Source: Hymenobacter tibetensis (GTDB taxonomy: Bacteria > Bacteroidota > Bacteroidia > Cytophagales > Hymenobacteraceae). Taken from it: a stretch of DNA of 64,000 bases. Where the stretch lies: the NCBI RefSeq assembly GCF_022827545.1, contig NZ_CP094669.1, forward strand, positions 5,387,001 to 5,451,000, read 5' to 3'. The notes under the pieces were generated by a model, which ran no database searches, was not told where the DNA came from, and worked only from the letters and a program-made list of their open reading frames with translations. Positions 18,545 through 27,577 of this stretch are shown in pieces (position 1 is the stretch's first letter; every line of letters starts with the position of its first letter). Both the position numbers and the translations under genes were made by a program.

Positions 18545-18597
18545 ATACAGCAAACAGCCCGCCTCTCTGCACAGGAGAAGCGGGCTGTTTGCTGTAT
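18545..18597. terminator. Bidirectional terminator between convergent genes
   Basis: Perfect 18-bp arms (18545-18562 and 18580-18597) around a 17-base loop. It sits between the plus-strand lipocalin gene and the minus-strand T9SS protein gene, so it can serve both. Confidence 0.85.
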
Positions 18598-18618
18598 GAA
18601 ACTACAGACTACAGTATT

Positions 18619-20298
18619 CTATTGCACCACAAGGCGTCCACTGTATTGCAAACCAGCCGGATCCGTTGCGCGCAGCAAGTAGGTACCGGGCACCAGGTCT
18701 GCCACCGAAACCTGGGTGACGGCGGCAGCAGCAACCGTAATATTCTGCCGGACAGCGCGCCCCAACGCGTCAGCTAGCACGACCTTGGTGCCAACAGGTA
18801 GTCCCGACAAACGCAGAACTTCGGTGGCCGGATTTGGGCTGAAAGCCAATTTGCGCCAGCCACCACTGGCGGTTGTTGACAATGGCTGCGCAGCAAGCTT
18901 CGCCACAAACGGAGTGTATCCGCTAATCGTATGCGCGCCAAATGTGGCTTGCCCGATACTTGTACCAGTCACATACACCTGCCCAATTACATCTACCCCC
19001 ACGCCGGAGCCCGTGTCAGGATTGGTACCACCCGCCTGCTGGGCCCAGCGCAAGTCACCTTGCGTGCTGTAGCACGTTATAAAGATATCCGAACCGCCTT
19101 GGCTGGTTAAAGTAGTACCGACATCCAATAAGGTAGAGCCTTCGAACTGGCCCGTTATATAAGCATCACCGGCAGGCGTAACCGCCAAGCTTTTAGCGGT
19201 AGCGTACTGACTGCCACCAATGGTACGCGCCCACTGGGTTGATCCGTTCGGGTCGAACTTCACCAAATAACCAGTACCCTGCCCTGAGGCGGCGAGAGCC
19301 AGCGAACCAAACGCGGTGGTGCCCTCATACTCTCCTGCCATATACGTGTTACCTGCTGCATCCAAGCTTACCGCATGTGGTGTAGCTTTCGTGGAGCCAG
19401 TGCTTTGTCGAGCCCATTGCAGATTGCCAGCGGCATCGAAATGCGCTACAAATATTTGGCCCTGCGTGCTAGAAGCCTGCAAAGTAGTGCCTTGCAGATT
19501 AAGGCTGCCGTCAAAGTTTCCACACAGGACGGCATTGCCAGCGGCATCAACTGCCACAGCGGTAGATCCTCCACCGTACTGCGAGGTCGAAGGGTTGGTT
19601 GTTAGTTGTCCCTGGCGCACCCAAGCTACGTCTCCGTTAGCCGCTAGCTTCAGCAGCACAGGCACTTCCCGCGAAGCAGTGCTACTTAAAGTGGTAGTAC
19701 CTACTGTAGCCGTACCACGTAAGCCGCCGGCTACATAACTATTGCCAGCAGCATCTACGGCAACCCCACTGCCCGTCATTGTATCCTCGTTATCGAGCGG
19801 GCCGCCGTAGCTACGCGCCCACAATACGGTACCGTTTGCATCATAGCGCGCAACAAATAAGTCATTGCTGATAATAGAGGCTCCCTGCAAGGTGGTTGTA
19901 GCATCGAAAACAGCTGCGTGCTGCAGGGTACCCGCAATGGTTACAGTACCGGCCGCGTCCACTGCTACGCCATTTATATGTTCCGACCGGATGCCCGCTA
20001 TCTGCCGTGCCCATAGCACAGCGCCTTGCGCATCTAGTTTCGCCAAGAAACCGTCCCCTTCGCTGCTATTTGCAGGGCTAGTGAACGTGGAGCTTCCAAA
20101 CTGTGCCGTGCCCAGAAAACCGCCAATTACATACGTGTTGCCAGCAGCATCGGTGGTGGAAGTTCGCAAGCCTGTAGTTCCCACACTGAACCGCTGCACC
20201 TGCTGCCAAGCCAACGGTGTTTGTTGAGCGAAAGCCGATATACTACTTGTTAATAACCCCGCTACTACCGCCCCACCAAAAGTGGAAAATACCTTCAT
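18619..20298 (-). CDS. T9SS-exported SBBP-repeat beta-propeller protein
   Basis: A 559-residue secreted protein. After a signal peptide (GLLTSSISAFAQQ) come about eight repeats of the form AVDAAGNTYVxG followed by a GTAxFG-like turn and xxFLAKLDxxGxxxWAR, the SBBP (seven-bladed beta-propeller) repeat. The last 75 residues, starting LAFSPNPATEVLRLSGL and ending GLQYSGRLVVQ, form a type A T9SS C-terminal sorting domain. This sends the protein across the outer membrane through the type IX secretion machinery, which is restricted to Bacteroidota. The ligand or function of the propeller is unknown. ATG at 20298. No T9SS machinery gene is in the window. Confidence 0.9.
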   Translation of the reverse strand: MKVFSTFGGAVVAGLLTSSISAFAQQTPLAWQQVQRFSVGTTGLRTSTTDAAGNTYVIGGFLGTAQFGSSTFTSPANSSEGDGFLAKLDAQGAVLWARQIAGIRSEHINGVAVDAAGTVTIAGTLQHAAVFDATTTLQGASIISNDLFVARYDANGTVLWARSYGGPLDNEDTMTGSGVAVDAAGNSYVAGGLRGTATVGTTTLSSTASREVPVLLKLAANGDVAWVRQGQLTTNPSTSQYGGGSTAVAVDAAGNAVLCGNFDGSLNLQGTTLQASSTQGQIFVAHFDAAGNLQWARQSTGSTKATPHAVSLDAAGNTYMAGEYEGTTAFGSLALAASGQGTGYLVKFDPNGSTQWARTIGGSQYATAKSLAVTPAGDAYITGQFEGSTLLDVGTTLTSQGGSDIFITCYSTQGDLRWAQQAGGTNPDTGSGVGVDVIGQVYVTGTSIGQATFGAHTISGYTPFVAKLAAQPLSTTASGGWRKLAFSPNPATEVLRLSGLPVGTKVVLADALGRAVRQNITVAAAAVTQVSVADLVPGTYLLRATDPAGLQYSGRLVVQ

Positions 20299-20517
20299 AG
20301 GTAAACATGAAAAATGATGAATAAAAACACGTAGGATAACTCAACAATCGGGCCGACTAAGCTTGAATAGCTGATCTCAACCAAGCGTTGATTTCCACTT
20401 CGAAACCACTTGTAAGCATGCTCTACCCCATGAGGATCAAACACAGCAAGTTGTGGTTGCAAGACCTATATAAAATATGTTAAATTTTATTTACTACCCT
20501 CGGCTCTGATAGCCCAG

Positions 20518-21699
20518 CTACCCTTTTAGCACCACTCGAAACGTGGTACCACGGCCTACTTCGCTCCACTTCACGAAAAGCTTGCCCTGATGATAATTCT
20601 CAATAATACGCTTAGCCAGCGCAAGCCCCAGGCCCCAGCCACGCTTCTTGGTGGTGTAACCGGGCAAGAACACCCGGTCGATCCGGCTCTTGGAAATACC
20701 TTTGCCGGTGTCGGTGATGTCGATGGCGATAGAGGACTTGTCGCGCACTGGGCGGCGTAAGTGCAGGGTAATGCTTCCGCGGCCATCCATAGCGTCCACG
20801 GCGTTTTTGCAGATGTTCTCAATCACCCAGTCGAAAAGCGGAATGTTGAGCAAGGCTGGCGTATCAGTAGGCAGATCGGTTTTGATTTCGAAAATCACCT
20901 TTTTGGAAACCCGGCTTTGCAGGTAAGAAATAGCATTTTGCGTGGTGCGCAAGATGTTCTCAGGCTTCAGCACTGGCACCGAGCCAATGTTGGAGAATCG
21001 CTCGGTGATGATCTGGAGTCGCCGAATATCCTTGCTCAGCTCCTCCACTATCGGCTCGTTTTTAAACCGGTCACTTTCACTCAGGTAGGTTTGCCAGGCC
21101 ATCAGGCTACTGAGCGGGGTACCCAACTGGTGGGCTGTTTCTTTGGCTAGGCCCACCCAAACTCTGTTTTGCTCGGAGCGCCGCGAGTAGCTGAACGCGA
21201 AGTAGGCAATAACGCCTAGACAGGCTATGACGGCCAGCTGCACCAGCGGATAGGTCCGCAATTGGGCCAGCAGTGCCGAGTCTTTGTAGTAAATATATCC
21301 TCGTTGCTGGCCGCCTAATTCAATGATGATGGGAGGGTGTTGCAGCTTCATTACCGAGATTTCTCGCTGCAAAAAAGTTCGGGTCGCTTTCTCTCCTAAT
21401 CCCTTCGGAATAGCAACATTCTTAGCGTCTACTATGTTGCCGGAGCCATCAGCCAGCACAACCGGAATGGTGGTGTTGGCATCAATAATCTCGTCCATCA
21501 AAAACGACAGATTCGACTCTTCCTCCGTATTAATGATGTAGCGCTGGGTTTTGGCGTAGAGGGCAATTTGTTGCTGTTCCCGCTCTGATACGCGCTGTAC
21601 CAAGAGGTTGGTGTATATCACGGTGGCGGCCCCAATAACAAGCGCCACCGCTATAATCAGGAGCTTGATGCGAGATTTTTGGTCGTAAATGGCTATCAA
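20518..21699 (-). CDS. Orphan membrane-bound sensor histidine kinase
   Basis: A 393-residue kinase with one N-terminal helix (about 13-30), an extracytoplasmic sensor stretch of about 120 residues and a second helix (about 151-170). The catalytic part follows with the H-box AKETAHQLGTPLSSL (phosphoacceptor His190). Then come the N-box ENICKNAVDAMDG, G1 DTGKGISKSR and G2 GWGLGLALAK. No HAMP domain is obvious between helix 2 and the H-box. No response regulator gene is adjacent, so it must act on a partner encoded elsewhere. The start is TTG (21699); no ATG or GTG lies upstream in frame before the first helix. It is divergent from hemA. Confidence 0.9.
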   Translation of the reverse strand: MIAIYDQKSRIKLLIIAVALVIGAATVIYTNLLVQRVSEREQQQIALYAKTQRYIINTEEESNLSFLMDEIIDANTTIPVVLADGSGNIVDAKNVAIPKGLGEKATRTFLQREISVMKLQHPPIIIELGGQQRGYIYYKDSALLAQLRTYPLVQLAVIACLGVIAYFAFSYSRRSEQNRVWVGLAKETAHQLGTPLSSLMAWQTYLSESDRFKNEPIVEELSKDIRRLQIITERFSNIGSVPVLKPENILRTTQNAISYLQSRVSKKVIFEIKTDLPTDTPALLNIPLFDWVIENICKNAVDAMDGRGSITLHLRRPVRDKSSIAIDITDTGKGISKSRIDRVFLPGYTTKKRGWGLGLALAKRIIENYHQGKLFVKWSEVGRGTTFRVVLKG

Positions 21700-22023
21700 G
21701 GGAGTTACAGAAGAAGTGAAAGCGCGGTGGCGGATTAATCAAAGACCAAGCAACCTAATTGCTCGTCTCTACGAGTGATAGTAGCGAACGGCTAGGCACA
21801 ACGAAGGTACTGCCTGCTTGGTTTCCCCTTTCAAGCCCGCGAATTTGCTAGTATCTATTCAGGATAACTACATGATTTTAATCAGGTCTTATCTGCTTGA
21901 TGTGCGCTGATACGCTAGAATCGAAGTTTAAAAAAAGCATGAACCTACGGATGCAACTCGCTGTTTTCATAGTATCGATTTGTGCCGTAATTTTGCCGCC
22001 TGCAATCGCAGTTGCCATTCGCT
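21700..22023. other. Divergent intergenic region between histidine kinase and hemA
   Basis: No gene is visible. It contains the hemA -7 box (21988-21995). A weak minus-strand -7-like sequence lies at about 21806 (TACCTTCG in the minus sense) and may serve the kinase. The central part is AT-rich without clear repeats. Confidence 0.5.
21988..21995 (+). promoter_or_regulatory. -7 box upstream of hemA
   Basis: TAATTTTG matches TAnnTTTG and ends 29 bp before the hemA ATG. The -33 region is not a clean match. Confidence 0.5.
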
Positions 22024-23295
22024 ATGCCCCATCCATTTAAGGCCGTCAGTTTGTCCTTCAAAAAAGCTCCGCTGGAAATCCGCGAGCTGATTGCATTGGA
22101 CGAAGCTGCTTGCCGCCGCTTTCTGCATACCCTTCACCACGAGCTGGCCCTCACCGACCTGCTTGTGCTCAGTACTTGCAATCGCACGGAGGTGTACTAT
22201 ACCGCCGACCGCGACCAGAGCCCCGCTATCATCAGCGCCCTGGGTGAACTCAAGCACTTGACCGATATCAGCCAGTACTTTCCATACTTCGATATCCTGG
22301 ACTCCGCTGACGAGGCTGTACAACACCTGTTTGAGGTAGCTATGGGCCTAGACGCTCAAGTGGTTGGCGACCTGCAAATCAGCAACCAGGTGAAGCAGGC
22401 GTACCAGTGGTCAGCTGATGAAGACGCGGCCGGGCCGTTTTTGCATCGCCTATTGCACACCGTGTTCTTCACCAACAAGCGTGTGCAGCAAGAAACCTCT
22501 TTCCGCGACGGTGCTGCCTCCACTTCTTATGCTGCCTTGGAGCTGGTAGAAGAGTTGACGGCCGACGTAGCCAACCCACGCGTACTGATTGTGGGCCTTG
22601 GCGAGATTGGCGAAGACGTTTGCCGCCACTTCGGCGACAGCAAGTTCTTCACCGACGTTACCATCTGCAACCGTACCCGCTCGAAGGCCGCTATGCTGGC
22701 CGGCGAGTGCGGCCTCAAGGTCCTCGACTTCGAAAACCTGGCGCAAGGCCTCAAGGATGCTGACGTTATTATTTCGTCGATCAACGCTCCTACCCCTTTC
22801 TTCACGCGTGACCTGGTAGCCAACCTAGACGTGTTGAGCTACAAGTTCTTCGTGGACTTGTCGGTGCCACGTAGCATTGAGGGAGAAGTGGAAACTGTGC
22901 CTGGGGTACTGGTATACAATATCGATGCTATTCAGAGCAAGGCCTCGGCGGCGCTGGAGCGCCGGTTAGCTGCTGTGCCACAGGTGCGCGCCATTATTGC
23001 CGAAAGCATAGCGGGCCTTAATGACTGGAGCAAAGAGATGCTGGTTTCGCCGACCATTCAGAAGCTGAAGAATGCCTTGGAGCAGATTCGGCAGGAAGAA
23101 ATGGGACGTTTCCAGAAGAAAATGAGCCCCGAAGAAACTCGGCGCATGGACGAAGTAACGAAGTCCTTGATGCAGAAGATTCTCAAACATCCCGTCATCC
23201 AGCTGAAGGCTGCCTGCAAGCGTGGTGAAGCCGATCAACTCATCGATGTTCTCACTGATTTGTTCGACCTCGAAAACCAGCCTACAGCAGCTTAG
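22024..23295 (+). CDS. hemA: Glutamyl-tRNA reductase
   Basis: First step of C5-pathway tetrapyrrole synthesis: reduces glutamyl-tRNA(Glu) to glutamate-1-semialdehyde with NADPH. The 423-residue protein has the catalytic motif STCNRTEVYY with the nucleophile Cys52. The domain-linking block VVGDLQISNQVKQAY follows, and then the Rossmann motif VGLGEIGEDVCRHF. A helical C-terminal dimerisation domain ends in KRGEADQLIDVLTDLFDL. The start was placed at the ATG at 22024 (MPHPFKAVSL). An in-frame TTG at 22012 is less likely. It stands alone, followed by a huge palindromic terminator, and divergent from a histidine kinase. No other haem gene is next to it. Confidence 0.95.
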   Translation: MPHPFKAVSLSFKKAPLEIRELIALDEAACRRFLHTLHHELALTDLLVLSTCNRTEVYYTADRDQSPAIISALGELKHLTDISQYFPYFDILDSADEAVQHLFEVAMGLDAQVVGDLQISNQVKQAYQWSADEDAAGPFLHRLLHTVFFTNKRVQQETSFRDGAASTSYAALELVEELTADVANPRVLIVGLGEIGEDVCRHFGDSKFFTDVTICNRTRSKAAMLAGECGLKVLDFENLAQGLKDADVIISSINAPTPFFTRDLVANLDVLSYKFFVDLSVPRSIEGEVETVPGVLVYNIDAIQSKASAALERRLAAVPQVRAIIAESIAGLNDWSKEMLVSPTIQKLKNALEQIRQEEMGRFQKKMSPEETRRMDEVTKSLMQKILKHPVIQLKAACKRGEADQLIDVLTDLFDLENQPTAA

Positions 23296-23325
23296 CTGAC
23301 GCTGCCCTAGCGCACGTTACAGAGT

Positions 23326-23387
23326 TAACCCCAACAATAAAGCCCCCGCTGCATGTACATGCAGCGGGGGCTTTATTGTTGGGGTTA
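23326..23387 (+). terminator. hemA terminator: 62-bp perfect palindrome
   Basis: The 31-base halves (23326-23356 and 23357-23387) are exact reverse complements with no spacer. The GC-rich core is flanked by AT-rich outer arms. It follows the hemA stop by 30 bp and would form a very stable hairpin. Confidence 0.85.
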
Positions 23388-23447
23388 TTGCTGCCGATGC
23401 TCACACCTTAGCTAAGATATTCGCAAGACAACGAGCATAAAAGCGAA

Positions 23448-23474
23448 AAGACCCTTTGGAACACCAAGGGTCTT
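23448..23474 (-). terminator. Terminator after the ArsR-family gene
   Basis: Perfect 9-bp arms (AAGACCCTT 23448-23456 and AAGGGTCTT 23466-23474), followed on the minus strand by a T-rich tail. It lies about 45 bp beyond the stop of the ArsR-type regulator. Confidence 0.75.
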
Positions 23475-23519
23475 CTCAATCGGCTGCGTAAGCAACTGAT
23501 GTTACCGCCGAAGCAGATG

Positions 23520-23828
23520 CTACATGGTATCGCAGCACTCTTCCAAAGAGTCGATAACGTCGAGGAGCTTCGGGATGGAGAGCGAGTAATAGATTTTGGT
23601 ACCTACTTTAAAAGACGACAGGATGCCCCGGTCTTTGAGAGTAATCAGGTGTTGGGAAGCAATGGCCTGAGGCAAATCGAGCGTACGGTAGATTTCCGTT
23701 ACGGTCATTTTATCTTCTTTACCAAGCAAATCCACAATGGCCAGGCGCTTAGGATGAGCCAATACTTTGAGCATGGCAGCGGCCTTATCTACTTTTTTGG
23801 ATTCTACGCGTGAGAGCAAGGGTTTCAT
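23520..23828 (-). CDS. ArsR-family winged-helix transcriptional regulator
   Basis: A 102-residue DNA-binding protein with the ArsR fold. It has LKVLAHPKRLAIVDLLGKED, then the helix-turn-helix MTVTEIYRTLDLPQAIASQH (recognition helix in the second half) and the wing GILSSFKVGTKIYYSL. The C-terminus ends EECCDTM with a Cys-Cys pair, which could bind a thiophilic metal or simply be incidental; the typical alpha3 metal-site motif ELCVCDL is absent. The start is the ATG at 23828, since the longer frame upstream reads through AT-rich leader sequence. It converges on hemA. It may regulate the divergent dehydrogenase gene at 24076, but no operator could be identified. Confidence 0.85.
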   Translation of the reverse strand: MKPLLSRVESKKVDKAAAMLKVLAHPKRLAIVDLLGKEDKMTVTEIYRTLDLPQAIASQHLITLKDRGILSSFKVGTKIYYSLSIPKLLDVIDSLEECCDTM

Positions 23829-24021
23829 ACTGATGGACAACGGTGGCTGGAAATGAAAAAGAGCAGTTCCGTCAGGAATATAACTAATACGATATTTCTG
23901 ATGGAAAGAGTTCCTACGGATGAAAATCCCCCACAAAAAATTTGGTTGCTCCTATAACGTGTGAGCATTCAGAATGGATGCGTTAGAAATAGAGAGACGG
24001 GAAAGCTCAACGCAGGCTGCG

Positions 24022-24029
24022 TACTTTTG
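24022..24029 (+). promoter_or_regulatory. -7 box upstream of the second ELFV dehydrogenase
   Basis: TACTTTTG matches TAnnTTTG and ends 46 bp before the ATG at 24076. Confidence 0.45.
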
Positions 24030-24075
24030 TTCTCTAAAAATCCCCGTTTTTTCTTCTCCCCACCCACTTTTCTTC

Positions 24076-25305
24076 ATGAAAGAGCTGCTAGCAAAATTTG
24101 AAAATAAACGCCCCGAAATTGTTTTTGAGTGGAAGGACGCCGAAACTGAAGCAGAGGGTTGGGTGGTTATCAACTCGTTACGAGGTGGCGCGGCAGGCGG
24201 CGGCACCCGTATGCGCAAAGGCCTCGACAAGCGCGAAGTGGAAAGCCTAGCGAAAACCATGGAAGTGAAATTTACGGTGTCGGGACCCGCTATTGGCGGA
24301 GCTAAATCGGGAATCAACTTCGACCCGCAGGATCCGCGCAAGCGTGGGGTGCTGGAACGGTGGTACCGGGCCGTAATTCCGCTGCTTAAGGCCTACTATG
24401 GCACCGGCGGCGACCTGAACGTAGACGAAATCCACGATGTCATTCCGATTACAGAGGACTACGGGCTTTGGCACCCGCAGGAGGGCATCGTAAACGGCCA
24501 CTACCGGGCCACCGAGCCGCAGAAGATTCAGAAGCTAGGCCAGCTGCGCCAGGGGGTGGTAAAAGTGCTGGAAGACGCCAGCTTTACGCCTGACTTGCGC
24601 CGCAAGTACACCGTAGCCGACCTTATTACAGGCTACGGCGTGGCCGAGGCAGTGCGCCACTACTACGAACTGTGGGGCGACCGGTCGGTGGTAGGCAAGC
24701 GGGCCATTGTGCAGGGCTGGGGCAATGTGGGGGCCGCCGCCGCATATTACCTCGCTAGCCAAGGCGCCCGCGTTACGGGCATCATCGACAGAGCAGGCGG
24801 CCTGCTGAATCCGGAAGGCTTTACGCTGGAAGAAATTCGGACGCTGTTTTTAAACCGCGCCGGCAACGCCCTCACGGCCGACAACCTGCTTTCGTTCGAG
24901 GAAATAAACGAGCAGGTGTGGCATTCGGGTGCTGAGATTTTTATTCCGGCGGCTTCCTCCCGGCTGGTCTCGCGGAACCAAGTGGAGCAGCTAATTGCGG
25001 GCGGACTGGAAGTTATTTCCTGCGGGGCCAACGTACCGTTCCAGGACCCGGAAATCTTTTTCGGTCCTACCGGCGAGTTTGCCGACCAGCACACTTCCGT
25101 TATTCCCGACTTTGTGGCCAATTGTGGCATGGCTCGCGTGTTTGCTTACTTGATGGAAACCAACGCCGAAATTACCGACCAAGCTATTTTCGGTGATACT
25201 TCACGGGTGATTCGGCAGGCGTTGGCTCGCACTCGGCAGCAGGGCGAGGGTATCACGGGCTTGGCCCAAAAGTCGTTTGAAATGGCGCTGCGGCAACTGG
25301 TATAG
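24076..25305 (+). CDS. Glu/Leu/Phe/Val dehydrogenase superfamily enzyme, divergent subgroup
   Basis: NAD(P)-dependent amino-acid dehydrogenase of 409 residues. It keeps the superfamily marks in altered form: RGGAAGGGTRMRKG early, GPAIGGAKSGINFDP for the substrate lysine loop, and QGWGNVGAAAAYYLASQGAR for the Rossmann nucleotide site. PDFVANCGMARVFAYL near the C-terminus is the counterpart of the GDH motif. The GGAKSGI loop and a long insert (about residues 85-150) set it apart from the canonical GDH at 1656 and the leucine dehydrogenase at 41649. Substrate cannot be assigned. Start ATG at 24076, with a -7 match 46 bp before; the longer frame from 23974 would place the start ahead of that promoter. 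Confidence 0.88.
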   Translation: MKELLAKFENKRPEIVFEWKDAETEAEGWVVINSLRGGAAGGGTRMRKGLDKREVESLAKTMEVKFTVSGPAIGGAKSGINFDPQDPRKRGVLERWYRAVIPLLKAYYGTGGDLNVDEIHDVIPITEDYGLWHPQEGIVNGHYRATEPQKIQKLGQLRQGVVKVLEDASFTPDLRRKYTVADLITGYGVAEAVRHYYELWGDRSVVGKRAIVQGWGNVGAAAAYYLASQGARVTGIIDRAGGLLNPEGFTLEEIRTLFLNRAGNALTADNLLSFEEINEQVWHSGAEIFIPAASSRLVSRNQVEQLIAGGLEVISCGANVPFQDPEIFFGPTGEFADQHTSVIPDFVANCGMARVFAYLMETNAEITDQAIFGDTSRVIRQALARTRQQGEGITGLAQKSFEMALRQLV

Positions 25306-25425
25306 AATATGAGCTCAGTACAATTGGTATGGTTTTAGTGAGGCGCGCTGAGCCAGATAATCCATATAACCAACTGTAAGCTCTCTATTTTGTACTACTA
25401 TTATTTATTTCTCAACTATTGCGTG

Positions 25426-26565
25426 ATGGCTCTACACGAATTTCTCAATCAGCGTTTCCTTGGCAACGATGTACGGGCATATTTGTGGTGCGTAGGCATT
25501 TTGCTGTTCGGGTTTGCCTTCAAAAAGCTGCTCTCCAAGCTGTTGTCGAAGCTGCTGTTTCGCTTCATCCGCACCAAGACGGAGGGAGTAGGGGAGCAGC
25601 ACTTTCAGGCCTTGCTCATGCAGCCGCTGTCCGTCGTTATCTTCTTGGTAAGCACGTACTTTGCGTTTCAGATCCTTGATTACCCCGTACGGACTTCCGA
25701 ACTGGAACACAACGAGCCAGCCCTGAAGGTGTTTTTCTTCCGCCTGTTCCAGTTGGCGGTTTTCTCGGGGGTAGGCTGGATTGCATTGCGCGTGATTGAT
25801 TTCTCTGTGATGGTGTTTCAGCGGCGCGCCGAGTCTTCCCCGTCGCACCTCAACAACCAGCTCATTCCCTTTGCCAAAGACCTACTGAAGGTGTTGGTCA
25901 TTACGGTTACGTTTCTGGCGATGCTAAGCCGGGTGTTCGGTGTGAACGTTACGGCTCTGATTGGGGGCCTGGGTATTGGTGGTTTAGCGGTGGCTTTCGC
26001 AGCCAAAGAGAGCCTGGAAAACCTGATTGCCTCGTTCACCATCTTCCTCGACCGGCCCTTTGCCGTGGGCGAACTGGTAACGGTGGGCGGCATTACGGGC
26101 ACCGTAGAAAAGGTAGGCTTCCGTAGCACCCGGCTGCGCACGGCCGAGAAAAGCTACGTGACTGTACCCAATAAAAGCATGATTGATAAGCCGCTCGACA
26201 ACCTATCGTTGCGGACGGCCCGGCGCGTAAGCTTTACCCTAAGCTTAAGCCAAGCCACCACCAGTGAGCAACTTCGGTCTATTGTGGAAGAAGCCCGGAA
26301 CGCCATTGAAGCGCACTCGCTGGTGGAAGGAACAGCCGAAGTTAAGTTTGCGGCTCTCACCCCCACGGCCAAGGAAGTAACCGTGCAGTACTTCGTGAAC
26401 ACCAACAGCTACGACGAATACCTCGATACAAAAGAAGACTTGAACTACAGCTTGATTGAGGTAGTAGAGCGCAATGGGGGACATTTTGCCAACGCAGGCA
26501 CCACCATCGTACAACTCTCCAACGGCGCAGCTAGCCTAGATCCAGCCACTCCTACGCTGAGCTAA
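25426..26565 (+). CDS. MscS-family mechanosensitive ion channel
   Basis: Small-conductance mechanosensitive channel-like membrane protein of 379 residues that should release solutes on hypo-osmotic shock. Four hydrophobic segments precede the pore helix, which reads GLGIGGLAVAFAAKESLENL, with Gly/Ala packing as in MscS TM3. ASFTIFLDRPFAVGELVTVG follows, then GTVEKVGFRSTRLRT and TVPNKSMIDKPLDNLS, the beta domain. The start was put at the ATG at 25426; a TTG 12 codons upstream is in frame but in AT-rich leader. It converges with the TerB-like gene across a long inverted repeat. Confidence 0.9.
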   Translation: MALHEFLNQRFLGNDVRAYLWCVGILLFGFAFKKLLSKLLSKLLFRFIRTKTEGVGEQHFQALLMQPLSVVIFLVSTYFAFQILDYPVRTSELEHNEPALKVFFFRLFQLAVFSGVGWIALRVIDFSVMVFQRRAESSPSHLNNQLIPFAKDLLKVLVITVTFLAMLSRVFGVNVTALIGGLGIGGLAVAFAAKESLENLIASFTIFLDRPFAVGELVTVGGITGTVEKVGFRSTRLRTAEKSYVTVPNKSMIDKPLDNLSLRTARRVSFTLSLSQATTSEQLRSIVEEARNAIEAHSLVEGTAEVKFAALTPTAKEVTVQYFVNTNSYDEYLDTKEDLNYSLIEVVERNGGHFANAGTTIVQLSNGAASLDPATPTLS

Positions 26566-26590
26566 GCGGGCATCCTGTTGGCTGCACACC

Positions 26591-26668
26591 TCCATTTGAC
26601 TGTATACACAACAACGCCGGCTACTCTTCACGGAATAGCCGGCGTTGTTGTGTATACAGTCAAATGGA
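26591..26668. terminator. Bidirectional terminator with 33-bp perfect arms
   Basis: Arms 26591-26623 and 26636-26668 are exact reverse complements around a 12-base loop. It lies between the convergent mscS-like and TerB-like genes. The stem is far longer than needed for termination. Confidence 0.8.
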
Positions 26669-26674
26669 TAGCCT

Positions 26675-27577
26675 TTAGCGGCCACCGAGCAGGCCGCCGA
26701 GCAAACCGCCCATGCCGCCACCGCCGCCAAGCAAGCTACCTAAGCCACCGCCGCCGGCGCTGCGTGGAGCCGAGCCAGGCTGCCCACCCAGGCCACCAAG
26801 AATAGACATAAGCGAGCCGAGGCCGCCGCTACCCACGTGAGAGCCTTGCTGTGGCATGTTACCGTAGTTGCCTTGCGCACCACCTGCACCACCAAGCACA
26901 CTGCTCAGAAGGCCGCCACCGAGCAACCCGCCCAACAGGCCACCCATAGAGCTGCCGCCCATGGCTCCGCTGAGCAAGCCGCCCATGGTGCCACCACCCA
27001 TCATGCCGCCGCCCATCGACTGGCCCCGGCCGCCCATCACGCGTGACAGAACCATGGGGGCTGCTACACCAAGCAGGCCAGCCATCAAGGCGCCTTTTGG
27101 AATGCCTACACCTTCTAGTTTGCTGGTTATGCCGCTCAAAAAGCCTTGCTTGGCTGGGTCGCTGGCATCATGTGGTACCGTGGAGGCTTGGTCTACTACC
27201 TGCTCCAGTGCTTGTGTTTGCTGTTGATTGATGCCGAGGTACGAGGCAATCTTGTTCACCATAGCTTCCTCATCGTTGGCATACGAGCCATCTGCACGGG
27301 CAAAGCTGATAAGGTCTGTTACGAGGGAAAACCGCAGGTCACTGTTGCGGAGTGCATCCAAGTTGGCTTGAACGCTCTGGTTGGTGGAATCCTGAGCAGC
27401 AGACAGCACCTGCTGCGTGGCACCGCTAGAGAGGCCCGCCTGCTGCGATAATGCCTGCAAAAACTCGATTTCGGCAGCTGACGCTTCGCGGTCGGCGGAG
27501 GCCAAGCTGGCAATTACGCTGAGGTAAGCCGCTTTTTCCTGATCGGAATAGTTCTGCAGAAGTTGGTCGTTGTTCAT
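26675..27577 (-). CDS. TerB-like helical domain protein with Gly/Met-rich C-terminus
   Basis: A 300-residue protein from the ATG at 27577. Residues about 10-135 form a helical TerB/DUF533-like bundle (SVIASLASADREASAAEIEF, then ISFARADGSYANDEEAMVNK), each half with an acidic turn of the tellurite-resistance TerB type. Residues from about 145 are low complexity: a hydrophobic stretch GALMAGLLGVAAPMVLS is followed by repeated GGLLGG, GGMMGGG and GGGGLGSLLGG units to the end. TerB-like modules are metal-sensing or scaffolding in other systems, but no ter gene is nearby, so no role in tellurite resistance is claimed. Probably membrane associated. Confidence 0.75.
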   Translation of the reverse strand: MNNDQLLQNYSDQEKAAYLSVIASLASADREASAAEIEFLQALSQQAGLSSGATQQVLSAAQDSTNQSVQANLDALRNSDLRFSLVTDLISFARADGSYANDEEAMVNKIASYLGINQQQTQALEQVVDQASTVPHDASDPAKQGFLSGITSKLEGVGIPKGALMAGLLGVAAPMVLSRVMGGRGQSMGGGMMGGGTMGGLLSGAMGGSSMGGLLGGLLGGGLLSSVLGGAGGAQGNYGNMPQQGSHVGSGGLGSLMSILGGLGGQPGSAPRSAGGGGLGSLLGGGGGMGGLLGGLLGGR

